Positions 7,838-15,229 of a DNA stretch of 54,101 nt are shown piece by piece. Location: positions 1 through 54,101 of the forward strand of contig NZ_VXDB01000027.1 in the NCBI RefSeq assembly GCF_008711325.1, written 5' to 3'. The translations under genes and the position numbers were made by a program. The notes under the pieces were generated by a model. That model was not told where the DNA came from and did not search any database. It was given only the letters and a program-made list of their open reading frames with translations. Each line of letters starts with the position of its first letter. The stretch's first letter is position 1. Origin of the DNA: Roseibium sediminis (GTDB taxonomy: Bacteria; Pseudomonadota; Alphaproteobacteria; Rhizobiales; Stappiaceae).

Positions 7838-8773
7838 ATGGATATAGAGCTGGCCAGAACATTCCTGCAGGTTGCAGATTCCGGAAACTTCCATGCCGCT
7901 GCGCAACGTTTGCATGTGACCCAGTCCGCGGTGAGCCTGAGAATTCGGCGTCTGGAAGATTTGCTTGGCGTCAGCCTGTTCAACCGAAGCAAGGCCGGGG
8001 CTCAGCTGACGTCTGCCGGTGAGCAGTTTGACCGCTTTGCCCGTTCCATGCTGCGGGTCTGGGAAGAGGCGCGATACCAGGTCAGCGTTCCTGAAGGCTA
8101 TAGCGAAACCCTCATCATCGGCTCGCAGTACAGCCTGTGGCCAGGGTTCGGGCTGCGCTGGCTCCGGTTGCTGGAACGCATGTTGCCAGAAGTGGCCTTC
8201 CGGGCCGAGATCGGCATGCCGGACCGCCTCACGCGAATGATGCTGGAGGGCGCGCTGGATATCGGGCTCATGTATACGCCGCAAATCCGACCGGGGCTGA
8301 GGGCCGAATTGCTCTTCGAAGACCAGCTCGTATTGGTTGGCCCGGATGTAGATTATCCCGAGACGCTGGATGACAGGTATGTCTTCATCGATTGGGGCAG
8401 CGAGTTCGTGGCGGCCCACAAGAGCGCGTTCCCGGAATTCAGGGCATCACGAACCACCCTCGGCATCGGGTCGATGGCCCTGGAATATATTGTCGATCAC
8501 AAGCGAGCTGCCTATTTCCCCGCCCGTATCGTTGAGGACCAGCTGGAGGCGCATTCGTTGTCGATCATCCCCCATGCTCCCGTCTTTCCGTTTCCGGCCT
8601 GGTGTGTCTGGCAAACCGAGAAGGAAATGGACTCCATCGAAACCGCAATCGAGCTCCTGAGACGTGTTGCTGCGAAGGTGGATGAGGATCAGGAGGAAAT
8701 CATCGAGGAAGTTGCCGCAGAAGCTGCCGCCCTTGAAGAGGCTGCCGCTCTGGAAGAGGAAGCATCAGCCTAG
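7838..8773 (+). CDS. LysR-family regulator with acidic Glu/Ala tail
   Basis: 311 aa. The helix-turn-helix lies at about residues 5-62 (FHAAAQRLHVTQSAVSLRIRRLEDLLGVSLFNR), followed by a LysR effector domain resembling the HdfR group. The last 35 residues or so are an unusual run of Glu and Ala (EEIIEEVAAEAAALEEAAAL), not part of the standard fold and predicted to be helical and strongly acidic. It is divergent from the 43-aa peptide/DUF992/retropepsin-like set, separated by 112 bp, which is the usual geometry for a LysR gene and its target. Confidence 0.87.
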   Translation: MDIELARTFLQVADSGNFHAAAQRLHVTQSAVSLRIRRLEDLLGVSLFNRSKAGAQLTSAGEQFDRFARSMLRVWEEARYQVSVPEGYSETLIIGSQYSLWPGFGLRWLRLLERMLPEVAFRAEIGMPDRLTRMMLEGALDIGLMYTPQIRPGLRAELLFEDQLVLVGPDVDYPETLDDRYVFIDWGSEFVAAHKSAFPEFRASRTTLGIGSMALEYIVDHKRAAYFPARIVEDQLEAHSLSIIPHAPVFPFPAWCVWQTEKEMDSIETAIELLRRVAAKVDEDQEEIIEEVAAEAAALEEAAALEEEASA

Positions 8774-8785
8774 GCTTTCCGCCGC

Positions 8786-9547
8786 CTAAAAAGCCAGACG
8801 TGCGAGCCCGGACAGGGACAGGGTCCCCAGCAGTGCAAGGCAGACTGCCTTGTAGTAGGGCGCAAGGGAGGGGCGAAACAGGAAGCTTCCGAGAAACACA
8901 CCGGCAAGAACGGCCGGAGCGAGAACCGCGCCGCGCTTCAAGGCCTCCATGGTCATCACGTCATAAAGATAGAGGAAGATGGCCGAGGTAAACATGCCGG
9001 TGAAGAGATACATGACGAGCGAGGCGCGCATCACCCGTGCCGGGACATCGCTGGCAAGAACGTAGAGCGCAACCACCATGCCGCCGACAGAGGCAAGTCC
9101 GGTGGCAATTCCTGCGACGACACCGGTGACTGCAGGGCCACTGGTCCGCCCCAGGTTCTTGGGGGCGATCTTGAAGAATTGCAGGATCGTCAGCACCAGT
9201 ATCAGCACCAAGGCCACTTTCCGCGAAACGTCGACCGGAACTGTCGTTGTGGCCCAAAGCCCAAGCGGAACACCGATGGCAGAGCCAACGACGAGCAACC
9301 AGACGATCCGCATGTCCGCATCGCGAATGCCGCCGCGAAACATGGCAAGGCTTGCTGCAGACTCAAGAACATAACAGATCGGGATCAGCTGGATGGGCGG
9401 CAAAATGAGCACAATGCTGGCCATGAGAATTGCGGACAGGCCAAAGCCGGCAAAGCCGCGCACAAGTCCGGCAACAAAAACTGCAGCCATGCACAGGACA
9501 AGATCGAACACGGGCAGTTCGGCAAATGCGGCTATGGATGTGAGCAT
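8786..9547 (-). CDS. TauE/SafE-family sulfite/anion exporter
   Basis: 253 aa, nearly all hydrophobic, with about eight membrane spans. The diagnostic N-terminal VFVAGLVRGFAGFGLSAIL repeat and the second-half GVVAGIATGLASVGGMVVALYV repeat are those of TauE/SafE (DUF81) permeases, which export sulfite, sulfoacetate or other organosulfur anions. It sits on the inner membrane. It is divergent from the LysR gene at 9632 with phased direct repeats between, so it is probably controlled by that regulator. Substrate cannot be read from sequence. Confidence 0.85.
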   Translation of the reverse strand: MLTSIAAFAELPVFDLVLCMAAVFVAGLVRGFAGFGLSAILMASIVLILPPIQLIPICYVLESAASLAMFRGGIRDADMRIVWLLVVGSAIGVPLGLWATTTVPVDVSRKVALVLILVLTILQFFKIAPKNLGRTSGPAVTGVVAGIATGLASVGGMVVALYVLASDVPARVMRASLVMYLFTGMFTSAIFLYLYDVMTMEALKRGAVLAPAVLAGVFLGSFLFRPSLAPYYKAVCLALLGTLSLSGLARLAF

Positions 9548-9601
9548 GGGGCACCTTTCGCGGGTCGCAAAAGGAATAGGCCCTGTAGAATTTCAGGTGA
9601 A

Positions 9602-9635
9602 GCTGCAAAAATGCCGTGGTAGGCTGCAAAAATGC
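9602..9635. promoter_or_regulatory. Two GCTGCAAAAATGC direct repeats, 21 bp apart
   Basis: GCTGCAAAAATGC occurs exactly at 9602-9614 and 9623-9635, an offset of 21 bp or two helical turns, in the 84-bp gap between tauE-like and lysR-like starts. Each copy contains the pseudo-palindrome GCAAAAATGC. Tandem phased half-sites in the shared promoter are what a LysR tetramer would bind. Confidence 0.6.
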
Positions 9636-10513
9636 AAGGCATGAACTGGAATGATCTGCGCTGCCTGCTGGCAGTCAAACGCCATGGGTCCTTTGGCGCT
9701 GCAGGAGCGGTGCTCAAGGTCGATACAACAACGGTTTCCCGCCGCATCCGCACGCTGCAGGACGAACTGGGGGCGCGGTTGATCGAGCGGTTGGCCGATG
9801 GCAGCGTCCGCCTGACGGACTTGGGGCTGGCGGCCGCCGAACGGGCCGAGCGGATTGAACTGGAGCTGTCGTCCCTTGAGAGCGAGGCCAGCGGAAGCCG
9901 TCAGGGTGTGTCGGGCTGCGTGCGTCTCACCTCCGTGCCGATGTTGCTCAACCGGCTGGTCATCCCCCGATCGCGCGAGCTTCTGGCCGAGTATCCTGAT
10001 CTTGAGCTCGAACTGCACCCGGACTTGCGATACCTCAGCCTCTCCAAACGGGAAACCGACATGGCCTTGCGCTTGTCGAGACCTGAAACGGGAGGCCTGA
10101 TGGTGAGAACCAAGAAGCTGGGTGTCCTGAAGCATGCGGTTTATTGCAGTCGCATCTACCGGGACCCGAACGAAGACGACATGCCGTGGGTCACTCATCA
10201 GGAAGCCTGGCAACACCTGCCGCAAGTCAAATGGATGCACGACCATGTGCGAAAGGCGGGCGGCAGCTTTGCGAACATGCGGGTTGGTGATGCCGACAGT
10301 GCCATCGAGGCTGTTGCAAACGGGGCAGGGCGGTCCGTCCTGCCAAGCCTGCTGGCTGAGGCTGATCCGCGCCTCGTTCGCATGGAAAGCAGCGATGCTG
10401 TTCCGAATGTGGAGCGGGAAGTGTGGGTGATGGTCCACTCCGACCTTGCATCCCTGCCAAGGTGTCAGGTCGTCTGGGCGTGGCTTGCGGATCTCTTTCG
10501 GGACGTTCGTTAG
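9632..10513 (+). CDS. LysR-family transcriptional regulator
   Basis: 293 aa. Helix-turn-helix at about residues 20-60 (FGAAGAVLKVDTTTVSRRIRTLQDELGARLIERL), then a substrate-binding-like effector domain. It belongs to the LysR subgroup that starts MNWNDLRCLLAVKRHGS. ATG 9632 has a TAGG site; ATG 9641 three codons later is an equally good family start. With 9632 the coding region begins inside the second operator repeat. Likely regulator of the divergent TauE-like exporter and of itself. Confidence 0.86.
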   Translation: MQGMNWNDLRCLLAVKRHGSFGAAGAVLKVDTTTVSRRIRTLQDELGARLIERLADGSVRLTDLGLAAAERAERIELELSSLESEASGSRQGVSGCVRLTSVPMLLNRLVIPRSRELLAEYPDLELELHPDLRYLSLSKRETDMALRLSRPETGGLMVRTKKLGVLKHAVYCSRIYRDPNEDDMPWVTHQEAWQHLPQVKWMHDHVRKAGGSFANMRVGDADSAIEAVANGAGRSVLPSLLAEADPRLVRMESSDAVPNVEREVWVMVHSDLASLPRCQVVWAWLADLFRDVR

Positions 10514-10534
10514 AGCCGGCCCAAGCTGGGAATG

Positions 10535-10621
10535 CGGCGTCTCACAAAGGAGGTCGTCGGGGTTGTTCACGTCTGCCGGTTCAATCGAACCCGACACCCG
10601 GCAAACTGTGCAGAGACGCCG
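10535..10621 (+). ncRNA. Candidate structured leader of the DUF2157 operon
   Basis: CGGCGTCTC at 10535-10543 pairs perfectly with GAGACGCCG at 10613-10621. Inside, GGTTC-AATC-GAACC (10578-10591) forms a hairpin, and TCGGGGTT near 10556 could instead pair with AACCCGA at 10588-10594, giving two exclusive folds. It ends 45 bp before the ATG at 10666. No known riboswitch class is recognised. It could equally be a terminator-like element of the upstream LysR gene, but there is no T-run. Confidence 0.35.
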
Positions 10622-10665
10622 GGATAGGGTATTGGAAGAGTCTCCTTTTAGCTGAATGGATTGCG

Positions 10666-12024
10666 ATGCTGGACTATTTTTACCACCGGAACCTGAAGCC
10701 GGACCTTGAACGATGGGTCGAAAAGGGCTGGGTCTCCTCCGATAGCGCGGCCAATATCCTTCGGGAAATCGAAGGCGGAGACGGACGATCCGGATTGCCA
10801 CTGGCCTTGGCCGGGATCGGTGTTGTCTGCGTTGCGCTGGCTCTCGCCGCCTTTATCGCGGCCAACTGGGATGGCATTCCGCGCAATGCCAAGCTGATCG
10901 GTATTGTCCTTCTGGTGGCCGGGTCCCATGGCGTTGCGGCATTGTGCGCTTCCAAAGGCAAGAAGGGTCTCGCTGATCTTGCAACCGCCTTCGCGTCCCT
11001 GACATTTATCTGTGGTATGGCGCTTGTCGGGCAGATTTTCCATCTCTCGGCCAACTTGAGCGGCGGCGCCTTTCTCGTGACAATCGGTGCGCTGGCGGCT
11101 GCCTGGCTGACCGGGTCCAGAGCATCGCTGATCATCAGTGCCATCGCCGCGATCATCTGGCAGTGGGAGAGGCCGGAATTCGGAGCGGGCTTGCTTCAGG
11201 CAAATATCATCGGGTTTGTATTTTTCGCCGCGACCGCGCTTCACGCCGCCCGCTATTCGAATATGCTGACCAGGTGGTTGACCGTTGCCCTCTTGATGGT
11301 GAGTGTCGGACGTCTGATCGTCGACTATGCGCCCAAGGAAGGCGTGCACCGTGATCTTGAAGAGTTCATGGTCATCACCGGATTTGCCTGTCTGGCAGCC
11401 ATCATGGTGCAGGTGCCTGCCATCATCGACATGGCCATCAAGTGGGCGAGCTCTTATCCCAAACGACACCTTGGTCACTGGATGCTGATGTCCAGCTTTC
11501 AGGATGCGGGTATCCTGATCCTGTGTGCCCTCACACCATTCCTTCTGATTGTTCTGGCGGACGGCAACGAAATGCCGTTCATCCAGAATTTCTCCACCAT
11601 TCCTCAATTCGTCCTGCTGGCGCTGGCTCTGGCAAGTTCGGTCATAGGTGCTGTGCTTTCTTTCAAGACCGGCAAGGCGCTGACCTTGTTCGGCGTGATC
11701 TTTCTCGCGCTTCTGGCAGCCTTCATGCCGCTGGTGATTGACAGCATGATCGTGCTGTCCGCGCTGGCTCTTGCCGCCAGCATCGCGATCGTGGTGTTGG
11801 GTACACTTTATCGGCGGCACCTCTGGAGCCTTGGCGGATATGCAGCCCTGTCCGTGATTTCCCTCTGGCTGCTTTATGAAACCATCGGATCGCTGCTTGG
11901 GCAGGCCCTGTTCTTCCTCATTGCCGGTCTCTTGCTGCTCGTCCTGGCCTTTGCGGCCATGAAGCTGCTGAAGCACTTTTCTCCGGCCAAAACACCCGCT
12001 TCGGGCAAGGAGGCCGCACAATGA
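10666..12024 (+). CDS. DUF2157 multi-spanning membrane protein
   Basis: About 452 aa from ATG 10666. The N-terminal 60 residues (MLDYFYHRNLKPDLERWVEKGW) are the soluble DUF2157 segment, followed by some twelve hydrophobic spans to the C-terminus. Longer upstream starts exist but run through non-conserved sequence. The stop overlaps the ATG of the next gene (ATGA at 12021), so the two are translationally coupled. DUF2157 and GDYXXLXY proteins are commonly paired in bacteria; their role is unknown, with envelope function inferred from the membrane topology. Confidence 0.8.
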   Translation: MLDYFYHRNLKPDLERWVEKGWVSSDSAANILREIEGGDGRSGLPLALAGIGVVCVALALAAFIAANWDGIPRNAKLIGIVLLVAGSHGVAALCASKGKKGLADLATAFASLTFICGMALVGQIFHLSANLSGGAFLVTIGALAAAWLTGSRASLIISAIAAIIWQWERPEFGAGLLQANIIGFVFFAATALHAARYSNMLTRWLTVALLMVSVGRLIVDYAPKEGVHRDLEEFMVITGFACLAAIMVQVPAIIDMAIKWASSYPKRHLGHWMLMSSFQDAGILILCALTPFLLIVLADGNEMPFIQNFSTIPQFVLLALALASSVIGAVLSFKTGKALTLFGVIFLALLAAFMPLVIDSMIVLSALALAASIAIVVLGTLYRRHLWSLGGYAALSVISLWLLYETIGSLLGQALFFLIAGLLLLVLAFAAMKLLKHFSPAKTPASGKEAAQ

Positions 12025-12602
12025 CATCCTCCGCAACACTTTCTCCCATTTCCGGCAAGAGCCTGCAGTCCTCTCCCTGGCTGCGCTGGGGGCTGGTCGC
12101 ACTGATCCAGCTGGGGCTGATCGCCCTGCCGCTGATGGACCGCCTGCAGGTGCAAACCGAGGGCCGCGAGGTGACACTGGAGCTGATCCCCGTTGACCCG
12201 CGTGACCTCTTGCGCGGCGAATACGTGATCCTGAACCTTGCTGCTACAACCCTGTCCCGCGATGTGCCGGGGGCAGATACAAAGTGGCGCAACGGGCAGG
12301 AGATCTTTGTCAGTCTCGAAACCGGCAGCGACGGTTTTGCCAGACCGGTGAAGGTTTCCGCCACTCGCAAAGAGGCCGGAGAACTGGCCTTGCGCGGCGA
12401 AGTACAGCCAAACTGGAACGACGATCTGCGCGTGCGCTACGGCCTCGATGCCTTCTTCCTTCCGGAAGGGGCGGGCAAGGTGATCGAGCGGTTGCCGCGC
12501 GAGCGGGTGAAGCTGGTGATCGCGCTACACGAGGATGGGCGGTCCATGCCACTACGTTTGCTTGTGGACGGAAAGCCGTTTGAATCCGACGGCACCTTTT
12601 GA
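12021..12602 (+). CDS. GDYXXLXY-domain protein
   Basis: 193 aa with one N-terminal membrane anchor (WLRWGLVALIQLGLIALPLMD) and an extracytoplasmic domain. Residues near 75 read DLLRGEYVILNL, the family's GDYxxLxY motif with Glu for Asp. The later block LPRERVKLVIALHEDGRSMPLRLLVDGKPF is also typical. It overlaps the DUF2157 gene by four bases and is its usual partner. Function unknown. Confidence 0.8.
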   Translation: MTSSATLSPISGKSLQSSPWLRWGLVALIQLGLIALPLMDRLQVQTEGREVTLELIPVDPRDLLRGEYVILNLAATTLSRDVPGADTKWRNGQEIFVSLETGSDGFARPVKVSATRKEAGELALRGEVQPNWNDDLRVRYGLDAFFLPEGAGKVIERLPRERVKLVIALHEDGRSMPLRLLVDGKPFESDGTF

Positions 12603-12639
12603 TTTTTTGATCCCCGGAGAGTAAGGAGGCGCTCAGTAT

Positions 12640-13713
12640 GTGACGCCTCCTTATGAAAGCAGATCCCGCATGACCACCGATCCGGTGCTGAAAACCCTGT
12701 TCCTGCCGCTTGAAACCGCACAGGTTGATCTGGACGAGGAAGCCCGTGTTCTGTTTCTGCGGGCGCGGGCCGGGCGGGAACTGGCTTTGCTTGATGTGGC
12801 CGATGTGACCTGCGAACAGAGCTTTGCCCCCAGCCGCGACGCTCTGGATAAGGCAGGCTACAAGGTGAGCGCGGAGACGGACGAAGGCGGCTTCGATCTC
12901 GTTCTGGTGCTGCCGACCCGCCAGCGACAGGAAGCGCGCGCCCAGCTGGCGCGGGCCGCCATGAAGGTGCGCCCCGGCGGCATGGTTCTGGCCTGCGCGG
13001 CCAACACGGAAGGCGCAAAGACGCTGGAATCCGATCTTGAAAGCCTGCTCGGCGGCGCCGATAGCCTGTCCAAGAACAAGTGCCGCGTTGTCTGGCATCC
13101 GATGGATCCGGAAAAACTCGACACCGGTCTGATGGCCGAATGGTCCCGGCTGGACGAGCCGCGCGCGGTTCTCGATGGGTTGTGGCAAAGCCGTCCGGGC
13201 CTTTTTGCCTGGGACCGGATAGATCCTGCCTCCCGTCTGTTGATCGATCACCTGCCGGAGACGCTTTCCGGGCGCGGGGCGGATCTTGGAGCAGGCTTTG
13301 GCGTTCTCTCCCGTGCGTTGCTGGACAAGGCCCCGAAAGTGACGTCAATCGACCTGTATGAGGCCGAAAAACGCGCGCTCGATCTGGCGCAGGAAAACCT
13401 CAAGGGCTACCGCGAGCGTGCAACGCTGACCGGCATCTGGTCCGATGTCACCAAGGGCATCGAGGGCCCGTATGACTTCGTCATCATGAACCCGCCCTTC
13501 CACCAGACCGGCAAGGCGGACCGCGCCGATGTGGGGCAGGGCTTCATAAAGGCAGCGTTCGGCGGCTTGCGTTCCAGCGGTTTGCTCTATCTCGTTGCCA
13601 ACCGGCATCTGCCCTATGAACACACGCTGAAGGACCTCTTTGCCTCGGTCGACATGATCGCCGATGAAGGCGGCTACAAGGTCATCTGCGCCAGAAAGGG
13701 CAAGGGGCGCTAG
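12640..13713 (+). CDS. RsmC/RlmG-like rRNA (guanine-N2) methyltransferase
   Basis: 357 aa. The N-terminal half (to about residue 170) is a degenerate methyltransferase-like domain, as in RsmC. The C-terminal half has the SAM motif DLGAGFGVLSRALL and the catalytic NPPF motif in VIMNPPFHQTGKADRADVGQGFI, followed by LVANRHLPYE. That layout marks RsmC/RlmG enzymes that methylate guanine N2 in rRNA (RsmC: 16S G1207). The GTG at 12640 is ten bases after a perfect AAGGAGG; ATG 12670 is an alternative without a site. An ATG-TGA minimal frame (12638-12643) overlaps the GTG. Confidence 0.78.
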   Translation: MTPPYESRSRMTTDPVLKTLFLPLETAQVDLDEEARVLFLRARAGRELALLDVADVTCEQSFAPSRDALDKAGYKVSAETDEGGFDLVLVLPTRQRQEARAQLARAAMKVRPGGMVLACAANTEGAKTLESDLESLLGGADSLSKNKCRVVWHPMDPEKLDTGLMAEWSRLDEPRAVLDGLWQSRPGLFAWDRIDPASRLLIDHLPETLSGRGADLGAGFGVLSRALLDKAPKVTSIDLYEAEKRALDLAQENLKGYRERATLTGIWSDVTKGIEGPYDFVIMNPPFHQTGKADRADVGQGFIKAAFGGLRSSGLLYLVANRHLPYEHTLKDLFASVDMIADEGGYKVICARKGKGR

Positions 13714-13768
13714 GTAAGAGCTTTCGACGGGTTGGATGGCAGAAGCACCGGAAAGCCATCCACTCGCA

Positions 13769-13886
13769 TCCCCTCTCCCTTGTGGGGAGGGCAAGGGCGG
13801 GGGTGAAAATCTCTCCTCCTAAAGGACATGGGTGCGGGCCGCACGATACCCCCACCCCTAACCCCTCCCCACAAGGGGGAGGGGAA
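13769..13886. repeat. Two-arm inverted repeat, copy 1 (upstream of rsuA)
   Basis: Inverted arms start CCCCTCTCCCTTGTGGGGAG and end with CCCCACAAGGGGGAGGGG, about 118 bp in all. A near copy in the same orientation is at 14797-14918, on the other side of the rsuA gene. A lone arm is at 211-250. With the arm at 13907-13951 it fills most of the 338-bp gap 13714-14051, which has no gene. Confidence 0.8.
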
Positions 13887-13906
13887 CCGATTCTGCCTTT
13901 GCGGGA

Positions 13907-13951
13907 GTCATCCCGGGCAAAGCGAAGCAAAGACCCGGGATCGGCGAGCCC
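13907..13951. repeat. Single palindromic repeat arm
   Basis: GTCATCCCGGGCAAAGCGAA followed by a matching CCCGGG half forms a hairpin of the same family as the arms at 79-187. Confidence 0.65.
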
Positions 13952-14051
13952 GATGCCTTGAGGTGAAACCGGGCTCTTCCGTGGTTCCATGAACGGAAGG
14001 ACCAAGAAAACAGAACGATTGTGGCCCCTGATCGGCCAGGGAATTTGAAAA

Positions 14052-14753
14052 ATGCGTCTCGTGAAACTCATCGCCAATCTGGGCTATGGCAGCCGCAAGG
14101 AAATCCAGACGGCCATCCGCCACGGCTGGGTGACGGACCGGGCGGGCAATCGCCTGAAGGCGGACAGCAACGTCCCTCACGAAGACGTCCTGTTCGACGA
14201 CGAGCCGCTGGACCCCGCGCCGGGCATGGTGCTGGTGATGAACAAGCCGCTTGGCTACACCTGTTCCATCAAGGATCAGGGGCGGCTGGTGTATGACCTC
14301 CTGCCGGACCGGTTTCGCATGCGCAAGCCCGCGCTTTCCACCATTGGCCGCCTCGACAAGGAAACCTCAGGTCTCCTGCTCTTCACCGACGACGGCACGT
14401 TCCTGCACAAGGTCATTTCCCCGAAGGCCGATGTGCCCAAGGTCTATGACGTGACGCTGGACCGTCCGATGAAGGGTGACGAAGCGGCTCTCTTTGCCTC
14501 TGGCGACATGATGCTGGAAAGCGAGGACAAGCCGCTGAAACCGGCAGAACTGGACGTGATCGACGCCACCCACGCTCGCCTCACGCTGCACGAGGGCCGC
14601 TACCATCAGGTCCGCCGCATGTTCGCCGCCACCGGCAACCACGTCACCGACCTCTCCCGCTCCCGCATCGGCGGTCTTTCCCTCGACGGCCTCGAAGAAG
14701 GCAAATGGCGCCTTTTGGACGAGGCCGACAAGGCGAGGATTTTCGAGGGGTAG
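14052..14753 (+). CDS. rsuA: 16S rRNA pseudouridine synthase, RsuA family
   Basis: 233 aa. An N-terminal S4 RNA-binding domain (MRLVKLIANLGYGSRKEIQ to about residue 55) is followed by the pseudouridine synthase core: VMNKPLGYTCS, the catalytic motif GRLDKETSGLLLFTDDG with the active Asp near residue 102, and GRYHQVRRMFAATGNHV. This is the RsuA/RluB/E/F family layout; similarity to RsuA, which makes pseudouridine 516 in 16S rRNA, is favoured by the short length. It stands alone, with copies of one two-arm repeat on either side. Confidence 0.82.
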   Translation: MRLVKLIANLGYGSRKEIQTAIRHGWVTDRAGNRLKADSNVPHEDVLFDDEPLDPAPGMVLVMNKPLGYTCSIKDQGRLVYDLLPDRFRMRKPALSTIGRLDKETSGLLLFTDDGTFLHKVISPKADVPKVYDVTLDRPMKGDEAALFASGDMMLESEDKPLKPAELDVIDATHARLTLHEGRYHQVRRMFAATGNHVTDLSRSRIGGLSLDGLEEGKWRLLDEADKARIFEG

Positions 14754-14796
14754 TGGAAGCAGTCCCACTATCGAGACTTGCCGCGTGATCTCTCAA

Positions 14797-14918
14797 TCCC
14801 CTCCCCCTTGTGGGGAGGGCAAGGGTGGGGGTGAAACTCTCCTCCTCCTCCTAAAGGACATGGGTGCGGGCCACAGTATACCCCCACCCCTAACCCCTCC
14901 CCACAAGTGGGAGGGGAA
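14797..14918. repeat. Two-arm inverted repeat, copy 2 (downstream of rsuA)
   Basis: Same element as 13769-13886 with small differences, including an extra CTC in the centre. It begins 44 bp after the rsuA stop. Together with the next repeat it fills the 476-bp gap 14754-15229; nothing in that gap looks coding. Confidence 0.8.
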
Positions 14919-14955
14919 CAGGCCGAGCCTCTGGGCATTGTTCCTCGACAAATAA

Positions 14956-15123
14956 CCGTTCCCACCAACTCCCTCCGCCCGTCATCCCCGACTTGATCGG
15001 GGATCCATTGAAACCCGAAAGTGCAGGAAGGGGCAGGGTGGTTGCGGTGTGGTCGGAGCGCGTTTTGAAACGTCCGTGCCCGGCTGGTTGGTCTATTGGA
15101 TCCCCGATCAAGTCGGGGATGAC
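14956..15123. repeat. 143-bp inverted-repeat element, copy 1, with shared left flank
   Basis: The core at 14981-15123 has perfect 27-bp terminal inverted repeats, starting GTCATCCCCGACTTGATCGG, and each arm is itself a palindrome. The homology with copy 2 at 17000-17166 extends 25 bp leftwards (CCGTTCCCACC...). The two copies have cores of equal length and flank the gene at 15230-16999. Confidence 0.85.
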
Positions 15124-15229
15124 TACCGAGGGTGTGGATAGTGGCAGTGCAACCGCTCAGCGGCTGGACAAACTTTCGCGAACTCGCAATTCTGCTGAGT
15201 GATTGGAATATTGAATTTTGTGAGGCTGG

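Noticed and set aside
10575..10594. tRNA T-arm lookalike (GGTTCAATC)
   Set aside because: No acceptor, D or anticodon arms could be built around it; the pairing fits the larger leader fold better.
10648..12177. Minus-strand frame of 509 codons over the DUF2157 gene
   Set aside because: The product is polar and Gln/His-rich with no motif, while the plus strand encodes a clear membrane protein.
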